A stretch of DNA of 64,000 bases from an uncultured Mycoplasmatota bacterium (GTDB lineage Bacteria > Bacillota_I > Bacilli_A > RF39 > UBA660), in NCBI GenBank assembly GCA_900547225.1, contig URFW01000007.1, positions 1 to 64,000 of the forward strand, written 5' to 3'. The position numbers and the translations under genes are program-made. Below, in pieces: positions 24,795 through 33,892 of the stretch; position 1 is the first letter of the stretch; every line of letters begins with the position of its first letter. The notes below the pieces were generated by a model. The model was not told the DNA's origin. It worked only from the letters and a program-made list of their open reading frames with translations, and made no database searches.

Positions 24795-25859
24795 CTATTC
24801 TATTGTTAAAGTTTGATTAGCTGGTTCTATTTGAATGAATGTATTACCATCATTTACCACTAATTCTTTTCCGGTTGCTTTAACTTTGTAAACTGTTTTA
24901 CTAGATCTTGACTGTTTAGACCAAGTAATTGGAATAGCATATCCTTCTGAAATATAGTATCCATCACCTGTTCCAATGTTATTTAAATCTTGTCTTCCAC
25001 CTGCATATCCATCGTTTAGTGTGTAATTATGAACCTTATAAGTTATTATGTTTTTAGCTGTGTACTGCGCACCTGTTACATAGTCTTTATGTTCTAATCC
25101 GTTTTGATATCTCTTATATACCTTGTTTTCAGAATCATATGAATAACTTGTTACGTGAGATGTTGAATACGGAATTCTAACCGTACTTGCTGGCACAGCA
25201 CCTTCATAGTTTGCAAGATCAAGTGATTTTGCTTGATATGTTAGAAGTAATTTTTGATTGGATGTTAATCTGTATCCTCTTTTTTTTGCTGCTTCTTTTA
25301 TTTTTGCTATGCTTGTGTATGCTCTGTGCTCTTTTGATATTCTTCTTAAACTATTATCCCATGTAAATGCACTTGAATTATTTGCGTTTACCGCTGGAAT
25401 ATTTAAAGTTTTAATATCACTTTCTGCTCTAGGACTCCAACCTATGTGTGCATATATTGCATCATTTTCTAATGCATAATCTAAGTAATAGTGTCTTGAT
25501 GATCTAACTGATGCAATTCTTTCTGTATTCTTATCTTTAAATACAGCCATCATTCTAGTTATTCCGCCTTCTACTATCATTTCATATGTTATGTATGCAT
25601 CTTGTATGCCTGCTTGGTATCCCCAAACTGCTTTGTTATTGTTAATCATTACTGCAATTGGTCTTTCGGTAGAACTTAAATCAACTACTTTTATTTGTTC
25701 TTCTTCTTTTGTAATTTTCTTCTTTTTTGGAATTTTCTTTTCTATTTCTTTATCATTTATTAGTAAAAAGCAGCCTAAAACACCTATTATAAGTAATAAA
25801 ATTACAACTAATATTATTTTTGCTTTTTTACTCATTTTTTTCTTTTTTCTTTGTTTCAT
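24795..25859 (-). CDS. DUF3048 (YerB-like) membrane-anchored protein
   Basis: 354 residues. A basic start and one membrane helix (IILVVILLLIIGVLGCFLLI) anchor an outside domain. The DUF3048 pattern is clear: ERPIAVMINNNKAVWGYQAG, ITRMMAVFKD, RIASVRSSRHYYLDYA and AIYAHIGWSP. Function of YerB proteins is unknown. The standard lipobox Cys is absent, although a Cys lies inside the helix, so this is a membrane-anchored rather than a typical lipoprotein form. Confidence 0.88.
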   Translation of the reverse strand: MKQRKKKKMSKKAKIILVVILLLIIGVLGCFLLINDKEIEKKIPKKKKITKEEEQIKVVDLSSTERPIAVMINNNKAVWGYQAGIQDAYITYEMIVEGGITRMMAVFKDKNTERIASVRSSRHYYLDYALENDAIYAHIGWSPRAESDIKTLNIPAVNANNSSAFTWDNSLRRISKEHRAYTSIAKIKEAAKKRGYRLTSNQKLLLTYQAKSLDLANYEGAVPASTVRIPYSTSHVTSYSYDSENKVYKRYQNGLEHKDYVTGAQYTAKNIITYKVHNYTLNDGYAGGRQDLNNIGTGDGYYISEGYAIPITWSKQSRSSKTVYKVKATGKELVVNDGNTFIQIEPANQTLTIE

Positions 25860-25936
25860 ATTACTTCTCCTATTCTTTATAATTTTATTATACTATTATT
25901 TAAATTATTAAACAAGAAAAAAGATAATCCAATAAT

Positions 25937-27145
25937 TTATTTTAGATTATCTTTTAGTATACCTTCTGCTACTATTAAAGCGCTTGTAAAAGCCCAAGAA
26001 AGGTTATAACCACCACATATACCATCTACGTCTAACACTTCTCCAGAAGCATATAATCCGCTTATTTTTTTAGATTCTAAATGGTTAGTAAACTCACTTA
26101 ATAAAGCACCTCCCAAGGTTACCTGAGATGTTTCAAAGTCCCCGGTTGCGGTTATGTTAAAATGCATGTTTTTTAATGTGCATGAAATGTTTTCTAGTTC
26201 TGTTTTACTTATGTCACACATCGTTTTATTTGATAGTTTTAAGTTTTTTGTTATTACGTCTGCTACTTTTTTATTTAAAATACAGCTTATAGCATCAGAT
26301 ACGTTGTAGCTATCAAATTCTTTTAAATAACTATTAATATATGATTCATCATAATCAGGAACTAAGTCTACTACAACATCTACTTTCTTATTCTTTTCTA
26401 AGTATTTGTTTACATATCTTGATAAATTAAATATACATATGCCTGATAATGAATCTTTTGTAAACTGTATTTGGCCCTTTTCTGTCAAAATTGTTTTATC
26501 ATCGACGTTTAATTTAGCTACCACATCAGCACGGACTCCTTGTAAATCTTTTATGTATTTATAATTTGTTTTTAAATAAGTAAGAGATGGATATAGCTTT
26601 GTTATAGTGTGACCAAATGATTTTAATATGTTATATCCCATGCCAGTAGAACCTGTTTTTGGATAAGTTTTTCCGCCGGTTGCAATAACTACTTTTTTAC
26701 CCCTTAGGTTATTATTGATTACAAAACAGTCATTTTTATAAGTTACATCTTTTACATCATAGTTGTATATTACATTAACTTTTTCTTTTTCTAATGCTCT
26801 TTCAAATGACTTACAAACGGTTATTGCTTGATTAGAATATGGATATAATCTTGTTGATGTATCTTCTTTTTTTGTTAAAATTCCAAAGTTTTTAAGGTAG
26901 TTTAAATAACCATTTTCTTCTAACTGACTGATAAAGTTATTTAATGATGAAGAACTATTATAATTATCTATCGTTATGTTTGTGTTACCTAAGTTGCATC
27001 TTCCATTACCGGTTATTAATAGTTTTTTGCCTAGTTTATCGTTCTTTTCTATTAAAGCTACCTTTAAATTTGGATTTTTATATTTTAATGTAAGTGCTAA
27101 AAAACACCCCGATGCTCCTGCTCCTACTATAATTACGTCATGCAT
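25937..27145 (-). CDS. NAD(P)/FAD-dependent oxidoreductase, HI0933/BaiN family
   Basis: 402-residue flavoprotein. FAD-binding start VIIVGAGASGCFLALTLKYK, followed by GKKLLITGNGRCNLGN, a typical family block. VVIATGGKTYPKTGSTGMGY and the C-terminal GLYASGEVLDVDGICGGYNL complete the set. Members reduce various substrates (BaiN in bile acid metabolism) but most have no known substrate. AGGTG site upstream. Last gene before the defence island. Confidence 0.92.
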   Translation of the reverse strand: MHDVIIVGAGASGCFLALTLKYKNPNLKVALIEKNDKLGKKLLITGNGRCNLGNTNITIDNYNSSSSLNNFISQLEENGYLNYLKNFGILTKKEDTSTRLYPYSNQAITVCKSFERALEKEKVNVIYNYDVKDVTYKNDCFVINNNLRGKKVVIATGGKTYPKTGSTGMGYNILKSFGHTITKLYPSLTYLKTNYKYIKDLQGVRADVVAKLNVDDKTILTEKGQIQFTKDSLSGICIFNLSRYVNKYLEKNKKVDVVVDLVPDYDESYINSYLKEFDSYNVSDAISCILNKKVADVITKNLKLSNKTMCDISKTELENISCTLKNMHFNITATGDFETSQVTLGGALLSEFTNHLESKKISGLYASGEVLDVDGICGGYNLSWAFTSALIVAEGILKDNLK

Positions 27146-27173
27146 AAAAAATCACCTCATGTATTTAATATAT

Positions 27174-27197
27174 CAAAAAAGACTAGCATTTGCTAGT
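27174..27197 (-). terminator. Terminator-like hairpin before the island edge
   Basis: Minus strand ACTAGCA/TGCTAGT with a two-base loop and then TTTTTT. It lies upstream of the HI0933-type gene, so it would end a transcript coming from the island side. Confidence 0.65.
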
Positions 27198-27247
27198 GTT
27201 TACGGGATTTTAAAGAGAATATGCTCTCTTCAGGGGGCTTTTATATT

Positions 27248-27273
27248 AAAAAAGAGGATTGTTTAAAATCCTC
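27248..27273 (-). terminator. Terminator of the defence operon
   Basis: Minus strand GAGGATT and AATCCTC form a 7-bp stem, followed by TTTTTT, about 110 bases after the stop of the helicase gene. Confidence 0.75.
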
Positions 27274-27343
27274 GTAATATCGACATATAACTCATATAGA
27301 GTTTAATAAAATTTAACTAAAAATTGATAAATTCATATTAATT

Positions 27344-27364
27344 TGATGGGTAGCTGATGGGTAG
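27344..27364. repeat. Tandem 10-bp direct repeats, possible recombinase sites
   Basis: TGATGGGTAG occurs twice with one base between. On the minus strand the surrounding frame reads TSKFYPSATHQINMNLSIFS then stop, which resembles the C-terminal tail of tyrosine integrases. The integrase body is absent; a relic of an integrated element is inferred. Confidence 0.4.
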
Positions 27365-27383
27365 AATTTACTTGTCAGCTTTT

Positions 27384-29291
27384 TTATTGTAGCTCCACAT
27401 CAAAACCTATTTTTTTAAATTTTTCTATTAGTTCTAACTGATAATCTTTAGTTTTTGACTTACTAACTAATATTATTAAATTTTTTCTTGCACGCGAACA
27501 TCCAACATAAAAAAGCTTATAAGCAGATAATATACTTTGATAGTATCCTTTTTTTAAAAATTCTTTCAAAGCAGTAATCTTTTGCTTGATAATATAATTT
27601 TCATATTTTTCTTTAATTAAATCAAATAGTTCATAGTTTTTAATTTCATTATACATTTTTGAAATAATTTCATTAATTTTATCTAAATGCATTTCATAAA
27701 TTTCTTTATTTAATTTACTTATACTTGTATCAGTTAAGGCCTCAATCTCAGTTATATATTTAGTGTATAACCAATTGAAATTTTCTAAATCTTTTGTACT
27801 TATGTCATATTTACTAAAAACCTTATAAAACTCATATATATTAACATTGGGATTAGATGATGATTCAGAAACAAATATAACATTATCATGTCCTTCCCCT
27901 TTAACGCCATGCTGTGTTGAACAATCAGTCTTTTTGGTATACTTAACATAGTTTAAAAATTCTTTTATTTTTACATTTAGAACAGCTTCATACTCTAAAT
28001 TTGATGTAATATTTTCAAGATATTCTTCACTTATAAAATCAATCTTTAGTAAGAAATCCAGTATATTGTTATCATCATTATTATATTCTTCGAGAATAAA
28101 TTTTAAATTTCTTTTTAAATCTTTGATTGAATCAAAATCTGTAATACTAATCTTAGAAACATTAAATATTTTATTATATTTTTCTACTATTCTAACTATC
28201 TCTCCAAAATTTTTTTTCAAATACATTTCTATCATATAATTTATAATATATAGCATTTTAAATAACATATCTTTATTATCATCAATATTATCATTTAACG
28301 CATCTGAAACATTATATTTACCGTTATGTGAATAATCTTCAATATTCATAATGGAAGAATACAAATTAGACGCACCAATTTGAGTATATTTTTCTTTATT
28401 CAATAAAAACAATTTATAAAAATCATTAAATTTTTCTAGCGTTGATTCAAAATTATCAGTAATTATACATACTGTTTTTGATTCTATTATATTTTCAGAC
28501 TGTTGAGTATAATCGTTATCATTGTATATTTTATTCAATATATCTACGATTTTTTTTGATGATCTATAATTATTATTTAGACTTATACTTTTATCAAATG
28601 CTTTTAGTAAAATATCAAAGTCACAGTTATAATTATCATATATTTGTTGCATTTTATCGCCAAATAAGTAAAGATTCATATTTGAATACTTTAAGCAATT
28701 ATAAAACATTTCTAAAATATAAGCCGGAGTATCTTGATATTCATCAATAAACACATAATCATACATATTAGATAGTTTAAACAAAATTTTTTCATACCTA
28801 TTTGATATATTATATGAAAATTTAATTAAATCATCATGTGACAAACCACCATATAAATAACTGTTAAAATTTGTTTCATTGTAGTAAATTTTTGAAATAT
28901 TTTTTCTGATTATTTCATAGTTTATTTCTTCTCCAATTTTTTCTTTATATCTATTTAGTTTCTTTAAGTTATTCTCATCATCTACGTTTTCAACAATTTC
29001 TTTAATTTTGTAATCATATTCTTCAAAATAATAATTAATTACTTTATTATTTTTGAAATAATCATCCATAAATAATTTTAAAAATGAATGTATTGTGTAT
29101 ACTTCTATTTTATCACTATTATAGTATTCAAATCTACTCTTTAATTCTTCAGTAGCTCTATTTGTATAAGTTATACATAATATTCTAACATTTGGTTGCT
29201 TTATATTTATTTGCATTATCTTATTATGAATATAAGTAGTTTTTCCAGAACCTGCCGGTGCATTTATTAAATAGCAATTATTCTTTTCCAT
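27384..29291 (-). CDS. gajB: UvrD-type helicase, Gabija GajB-like
   Basis: 635-residue superfamily 1 helicase with all motifs: Walker A INAPAGSGKTTYI, Ia ITYTNRATEELKSRF, Walker B FIDEYQDTP, III LFGDKMQQIYD, IV NNNYRSSKKIVDIL, V STQHGVKGEGHDNVIFVSES, VI FYVGCSRARKNLIIL. It starts 14 bases inside the end of the upstream OLD-type nuclease gene. OLD nuclease plus UvrD helicase is the composition of the Gabija defence system, in which GajB activates on DNA ends and GajA cuts DNA. At 635 residues it is longer than the original Bacillus GajB (about 500). Part of the island operon. Confidence 0.85.
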   Translation of the reverse strand: MEKNNCYLINAPAGSGKTTYIHNKIMQINIKQPNVRILCITYTNRATEELKSRFEYYNSDKIEVYTIHSFLKLFMDDYFKNNKVINYYFEEYDYKIKEIVENVDDENNLKKLNRYKEKIGEEINYEIIRKNISKIYYNETNFNSYLYGGLSHDDLIKFSYNISNRYEKILFKLSNMYDYVFIDEYQDTPAYILEMFYNCLKYSNMNLYLFGDKMQQIYDNYNCDFDILLKAFDKSISLNNNYRSSKKIVDILNKIYNDNDYTQQSENIIESKTVCIITDNFESTLEKFNDFYKLFLLNKEKYTQIGASNLYSSIMNIEDYSHNGKYNVSDALNDNIDDNKDMLFKMLYIINYMIEMYLKKNFGEIVRIVEKYNKIFNVSKISITDFDSIKDLKRNLKFILEEYNNDDNNILDFLLKIDFISEEYLENITSNLEYEAVLNVKIKEFLNYVKYTKKTDCSTQHGVKGEGHDNVIFVSESSSNPNVNIYEFYKVFSKYDISTKDLENFNWLYTKYITEIEALTDTSISKLNKEIYEMHLDKINEIISKMYNEIKNYELFDLIKEKYENYIIKQKITALKEFLKKGYYQSILSAYKLFYVGCSRARKNLIILVSKSKTKDYQLELIEKFKKIGFDVELQ

Positions 29292-31386
29292 CTAACCATA
29301 CCAATCCTTTTTCTATGTAATTAGGTAACATATCTGACTGTTTAGATGTTAAAATAACAGAATACATAAAATCAACCTTATTACTTGAACTACTTATTAT
29401 TATATCTCTTATACTTATGTCACTTTTTTTTCTAGGAACAGAAAATTTTAGATTACTATTCTTGCGAAATTCAAGCCATTCTTCTTTTGTTTTTGTATCC
29501 CAAATCATCATATTCAAATATTTAGTTAACATAGCTTCTTCTAACGTTCTTGAATAATAATCATCATCGGTCTGAGTAAAAATTCTTATTAGATCATTAT
29601 TATCAACGTTATTAAAACTTTTATAAATGTCTTTTATAGTATTTTCTGAGTTATCTCCTTCAAGTGATTCAATTTGTGAATCCGGATTTGTTAAAAAATT
29701 TGATAATTCTCTTTGCCCATAATTAATTGTTGCATTTGTAGAATTAGAATTTAAAATCTCATCTTTGCTTATAGCATCAGTACTATAATCTATATCAGTT
29801 AACACTAAAGTTTTTATATTCAAATATTTTAGTAAATCAAAGTAATTTTTTGCGTATGCACCACCAACTTGAACATAAGATATATAATCATTATACAATT
29901 TTTTATATTCTTTTTTTATAATATTTTTTAAAAGAATTCTTTCAGTATCACCTTCAAATAGTATCGCCTTATTAGAAAAAATCAAATTAGGAAAGCCAAC
30001 TGTAAAAAAGAAATTATAAAAATCTATTTTTGTTATTGATTCATCATATTTTTTCTCGGATATTTTATCAAAAAAATTTTTTAAGTCATACATCTTCGAT
30101 TCAAATGCATTTTTGGTATTTCTTATAACTCTAATCTTTCTTATATCTTCTATATTATTTACAATTTCAGTAGAATGCGTTGATATTATACACTGAGACT
30201 CATTACTACCATAATATGATAATATTTTTTTAAAAAAAGAAGATTGCATTTGCGGATGCATATGAGATTCAGGTTCTTCAATAATCATAATATTTATTTT
30301 AGATTTATCAAAATTATTTTCAAAACCCTGTTGGATCATATGCATATACACCATATTACTATATCCAAGTCCTTGAGAATACTCTTCTAAATTATAAGCA
30401 TCTACATCATATTGTGCTGTAGTTGTTTCTTTTAATAAATTATTAAGATCATCTAATTCAGGATTAATTAGCAAACCAATTTTAGCAAAATATTCGCTAC
30501 CTGATGTGTCACGTAATTCTGAGTTAAAATTTGACATACTCTCTTTTAAAATGAATTCCTCTATATTATTTTCCTCCAATTTTTGATATAAAGAATCCGA
30601 TATATTATTTAATTTAGTAGAAAATTCATCTTTTTTAGATGCAATACTAATCATTGATTTACTTAATGAATAATTAGAATCATTCTTTTCATCATCTAAT
30701 TTTCTTAATGCATTAATTACTCTTACATTAAATAATGATTTAAATTCACTTGTCTTAATAAGATTTTCATCAGAATAATCGGAATTAGTATAATAATATG
30801 TTTCATCAATTGATAATTGAAAGATTTTTTTGATAATTCTTTTAATTGATAATTTTTTCTGATCTTCATTTGTATTTTTATTTTTATATCTAGATAATAT
30901 TTTTTTATTATTTTCTATTAAATTCTTTTTAAATTTGTCTTCATTCAGACAACACTTATACTTAAAATATATTGAGTTTGAATCGCCTAAATCATATGAA
31001 TATCTTATTATATCAGTCAATCTATCATTTTTTTTGTCATATATAACCTGTATATTTATAATTGGTAATATGTTTATATCATTAATTGGAAATTTCAAGA
31101 AAAAATCAGTTAATTGTGATGGCAGTTCATCATCGTTTAAATCTTTTTTTATAATATTTTCATAATTTGTATAAAATGTTTTAATCCAGTCATTTAACAA
31201 TTTAGTATTTAATTCTGATAATTCAATTTTGTTTTTATTATCAGTGAATATAAATTTAAAAACCTCGACAATAGATGTTTTCCCAGCGTTATTTGGACCT
31301 GCAATTAATGTAATATCATTTTCCAAATTAAGATCAATATTTAGCAGTTTTTTATAATTATATATTTTTATTTTTTTTATTTGCAT
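29278..31386 (-). CDS. gajA: OLD-family ATPase/TOPRIM nuclease, Gabija GajA-like
   Basis: About 702 residues from MQIKKIKIYN (GAGGTG upstream). ABC-type ATPase: Walker A IAGPNNAGKTSIVEVF near residue 35, signature-like EEYSQGLGYSNMVYMHM, Walker B INIMIIEEPESHMHPQMQ and H-loop CIISTHSTEIV. C-terminal TOPRIM domain: AILFEGDTERILLKNI (catalytic Glu) and TLVLTDIDYSTD (D-x-D). This is the class 2 OLD layout, and the helicase next to it makes Gabija the best match. GajA forms a nicking nuclease inhibited by nucleotides in known systems. Longer than the first-described GajA (about 580 residues). Confidence 0.85.
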   Translation of the reverse strand: MQIKKIKIYNYKKLLNIDLNLENDITLIAGPNNAGKTSIVEVFKFIFTDNKNKIELSELNTKLLNDWIKTFYTNYENIIKKDLNDDELPSQLTDFFLKFPINDINILPIINIQVIYDKKNDRLTDIIRYSYDLGDSNSIYFKYKCCLNEDKFKKNLIENNKKILSRYKNKNTNEDQKKLSIKRIIKKIFQLSIDETYYYTNSDYSDENLIKTSEFKSLFNVRVINALRKLDDEKNDSNYSLSKSMISIASKKDEFSTKLNNISDSLYQKLEENNIEEFILKESMSNFNSELRDTSGSEYFAKIGLLINPELDDLNNLLKETTTAQYDVDAYNLEEYSQGLGYSNMVYMHMIQQGFENNFDKSKINIMIIEEPESHMHPQMQSSFFKKILSYYGSNESQCIISTHSTEIVNNIEDIRKIRVIRNTKNAFESKMYDLKNFFDKISEKKYDESITKIDFYNFFFTVGFPNLIFSNKAILFEGDTERILLKNIIKKEYKKLYNDYISYVQVGGAYAKNYFDLLKYLNIKTLVLTDIDYSTDAISKDEILNSNSTNATINYGQRELSNFLTNPDSQIESLEGDNSENTIKDIYKSFNNVDNNDLIRIFTQTDDDYYSRTLEEAMLTKYLNMMIWDTKTKEEWLEFRKNSNLKFSVPRKKSDISIRDIIISSSSNKVDFMYSVILTSKQSDMLPNYIEKGLVWLDGKE

Positions 31387-31445
31387 ACGGCACCTCATTT
31401 TATAAAGTTTTATATTGTGACATTATGACGTTATATTCATATATA

Positions 31446-31967
31446 CTACATATATATTTTTTTCAATTCATCATTTTCATTTATAAGATTAATTACCCAA
31501 GGTTGTAAAAAATAAATTACATACATTTCATTATTATATCCAAAATCCACTGCCTGAGTACTACCTGCCATTGAAATAAAACCAAAATGCGCTAATTCGA
31601 CTGTTAATCCGTCATTTTGATTAATTTGTAATGTATGTGTTTCGGCTTTAATAAAATTTTTAAGAAGTTTAACTTTAGATTTTTCTGCATTTAATAAATA
31701 TTTTATTTGTTTCTTCTTTAACAACCTATATTTTATATTTTTATCAATTTTTTTATATATTAAGATTGTTAATAAAACAATTAAAACAGAAAAACTTATT
31801 AAGAAAACAATTGAAACAATAACCCCATAATCATTTCTAAGATCATATATGTACATTTTTTTTGCTAATTTGTCAGGAATAAACAAAATAATTCCTGCAA
31901 CTACTGACACCGCTGCTAATATATTTGGTGGTAATTTAATGAATTCTATAAAATCTTTTACCTTCAT
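31446..31967 (-). CDS. SieB-like superinfection exclusion membrane protein
   Basis: 173 residues. Opening IEFIKLPPNILAAVSVVAGI, then LFIPDKLAKKMYIYDLRNDY and a second helix IVSIVFLISFSVLIVLLTIL, match the superinfection exclusion B family. Two membrane helices precede a cytoplasmic domain with KNFIKAETHTLQINQNDGLT. SieB of phage P22 and lambda stops growth of certain phages after infection. It sits 4 bases after the GIY-YIG locus and 59 bases before gajA, embedded in the defence operon. Confidence 0.75.
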   Translation of the reverse strand: MKVKDFIEFIKLPPNILAAVSVVAGIILFIPDKLAKKMYIYDLRNDYGVIVSIVFLISFSVLIVLLTILIYKKIDKNIKYRLLKKKQIKYLLNAEKSKVKLLKNFIKAETHTLQINQNDGLTVELAHFGFISMAGSTQAVDFGYNNEMYVIYFLQPWVINLINENDELKKIYM

Positions 31968-31971
31968 GAAA

Positions 31972-32639
31972 TTAATCCTTAATTACTAATTTTTCTAATC
32001 TATGTTGTAATTGATATAAAGTAATATTACTTTCTACTTCACCATTTAAGTCTTTAACAGCTTGTAATAAAATTTGTTTCTTTGATGGATTACTATTATT
32101 AGGTACTTCATTATTTGTTTCTTCTTCATATATTCCTAAAGTTCCATCATCTTTTGTTTTAGAGTAATATGTTTTATTTGTTAAACTAGATTTAAATTTT
32201 ATTTCTTTAAAATGATGTCTGTTCTTAGATAATTCTCTGTTCTTTTCGGCTGTTTCTTCTTCTATAACTTCTTCTTTAGTTGGTTTGTATAAATGAAGTC
32301 TTTCTTTAGTTCCACTTATAATAGCAATGTCTTCTAACAATTCATAGGCATCTTCTGGAGATATTAAATAGAATTCCCTAACTCTTACCTTATCATTAAT
32401 AGTATCAATGCTTCTTAAATCTGCATTTAATTTATCAATTATTTTGTGTAAAACTTTATCTGCTGATTGAGTTTCTACATCATATGTAACATATAATCTA
32501 AACCCAAAAGGAACTGCCTCTGAATTATTTAATTTATTTATTCTTTCTTGTACATTTTTTGAATATCCAATCTTAACATAATCAGGGAAAGATGGATTAG
32601 TTAATATATATATATTTTACCTACAATATTATCGTTCAT
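31972..32639 (-). pseudogene. GIY-YIG (T5orf172-type) nuclease gene, frameshifted in an AT repeat
   Basis: The ATG at 32639-32637 follows GGAGGTG and overlaps the stop of the HNH gene (TAATG). It gives MNDNIVGKIYIYIN then a stop. Shifting by one frame at the (AT)6 tract (about 32609-32620) continues perfectly into LTNPSFPDYVKIGYSKNV, VPFGFRLYVTYDVETQSADK and VREFYLISPEDAYELLEDIA, a GIY-YIG protein of the T5orf172 kind. The rest to 31972 is intact. Gain or loss of AT units would restore the frame, so this could be a phase-variable gene in its OFF state rather than dead. Role in the island unknown. Confidence 0.8.
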
Positions 32640-33892
32640 TAATTCACCTCCACATTACTATTTTCTTTATTATATAATTTATCAGTTCTTTGTTTATGTA
32701 TTTCCAAATAGTTTTTCATATTATCATTGTAATGTTCTTCTTGAATATGAAATTCAAGTGAATCATTAACTTCAATAACATTAAATTCTTTATCATTATT
32801 AAAACTTTTATATATTTTTTCTAGATAAAATGTTGAATCATATATATATTTTTTTTGAAATTCTGATAAAACATCTCTTATTACCATCTTATCATTATCA
32901 AAATAGATTAATCCCCATTCAAATAATTTATCATGATTAGCACATAGCCAAAAACCGTTATTACCATCTATTATTTGTCTTTGTTTTTCATTTTCAGGTA
33001 AATTACTATGTAATATATCAGTTACTCTATGAATGTGAGAACCTATTATCAAATATTCAATATCACACCCACATAAATAACATTTCTTTTCTTTAAATTT
33101 TTGCAATAGATTATAATGATATTTCTTTTGATCTCTTTTTGCTACGCCCACTTCATCTGATGGCTCAAAATCCATTCTCCCATCATCTATTTCAATACCT
33201 AGATATTCTAATATATATCTATTTGCTGGATCTACATCTGCTAAATGTTGAGGATCTGTTTCGTTAACATTGTAAACTTTTATCGGTATTTGAACCAAGT
33301 TATTTAAAGCTAAACAAATAGCTGTTGTTTCTCTACCATTTGCTCCATATGATTTACCATAAACTGAAATTTCATCACTATTTTCTTCAAATAATGTTGA
33401 AGTATTACCACTATTTCTTTGTTGTAAATCTAATCTCATTTTTCGCATTTGTTTGAAATCAATAAAAGGCGTTCTAAAATCATAATCCGTTCTATCAGAA
33501 ACAGAAACTTTATCCAAATTTAAAATTTTAATATTAGCTGTTAATAAGACTTTATATGCAAAAATTGTGTATGGAGGATGTGGAAAGCGTGTATCTCTTA
33601 TGTAATATTCAAATTCTTTATTTGAATTTAAATCCATTAAATAGTGTTGATATGCTGTTGGAAAGTTTTGAAGAATAAATGAATTCCTAGACGCAGTACT
33701 GTCAGGTGCACTTAAACAAATGTATTTTATAATACTATTATTTTTTAAAATTATATATTGACCACTATTATGACCTCTTTGATCTTCTTCAACAATAAAT
33801 TCTTTAGAATTTATTGATCGAAAGCATATATCTTCTAACATTTCATTGCTTAACACGGTCAACAAATGTGTTGGTATTAAAAATTTATTCAT
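32639..33892 (-). CDS. HNH endonuclease, likely restriction enzyme of the island
   Basis: 417 residues from MNKFLIPTHL (GAGGAGG at good distance; a frame 15 bases longer starts inside that site). The C-terminal third (about 270-340) holds an HNH core with a Cys pair: CYLCGCDIEYLIIGSHIHRV, then DGNNGFWLCANHDKLFEWGL. The N-terminal 250 residues have no motif I recognise and may be the DNA-recognition part. It overlaps the methyltransferase gene by 8 bases, the typical restriction-modification arrangement. Target site not predictable. Confidence 0.78.
   Translation of the reverse strand: MNKFLIPTHLLTVLSNEMLEDICFRSINSKEFIVEEDQRGHNSGQYIILKNNSIIKYICLSAPDSTASRNSFILQNFPTAYQHYLMDLNSNKEFEYYIRDTRFPHPPYTIFAYKVLLTANIKILNLDKVSVSDRTDYDFRTPFIDFKQMRKMRLDLQQRNSGNTSTLFEENSDEISVYGKSYGANGRETTAICLALNNLVQIPIKVYNVNETDPQHLADVDPANRYILEYLGIEIDDGRMDFEPSDEVGVAKRDQKKYHYNLLQKFKEKKCYLCGCDIEYLIIGSHIHRVTDILHSNLPENEKQRQIIDGNNGFWLCANHDKLFEWGLIYFDNDKMVIRDVLSEFQKKYIYDSTFYLEKIYKSFNNDKEFNVIEVNDSLEFHIQEEHYNDNMKNYLEIHKQRTDKLYNKENSNVEVN

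Noticed and set aside
29278..31386. PARIS (AriA/AriB) instead of Gabija
   Set aside because: The ATPase carries a TOPRIM-like EGDTE and D-I-D end, and the partner is a UvrD helicase; AriB is a DUF4435 protein, which is absent.
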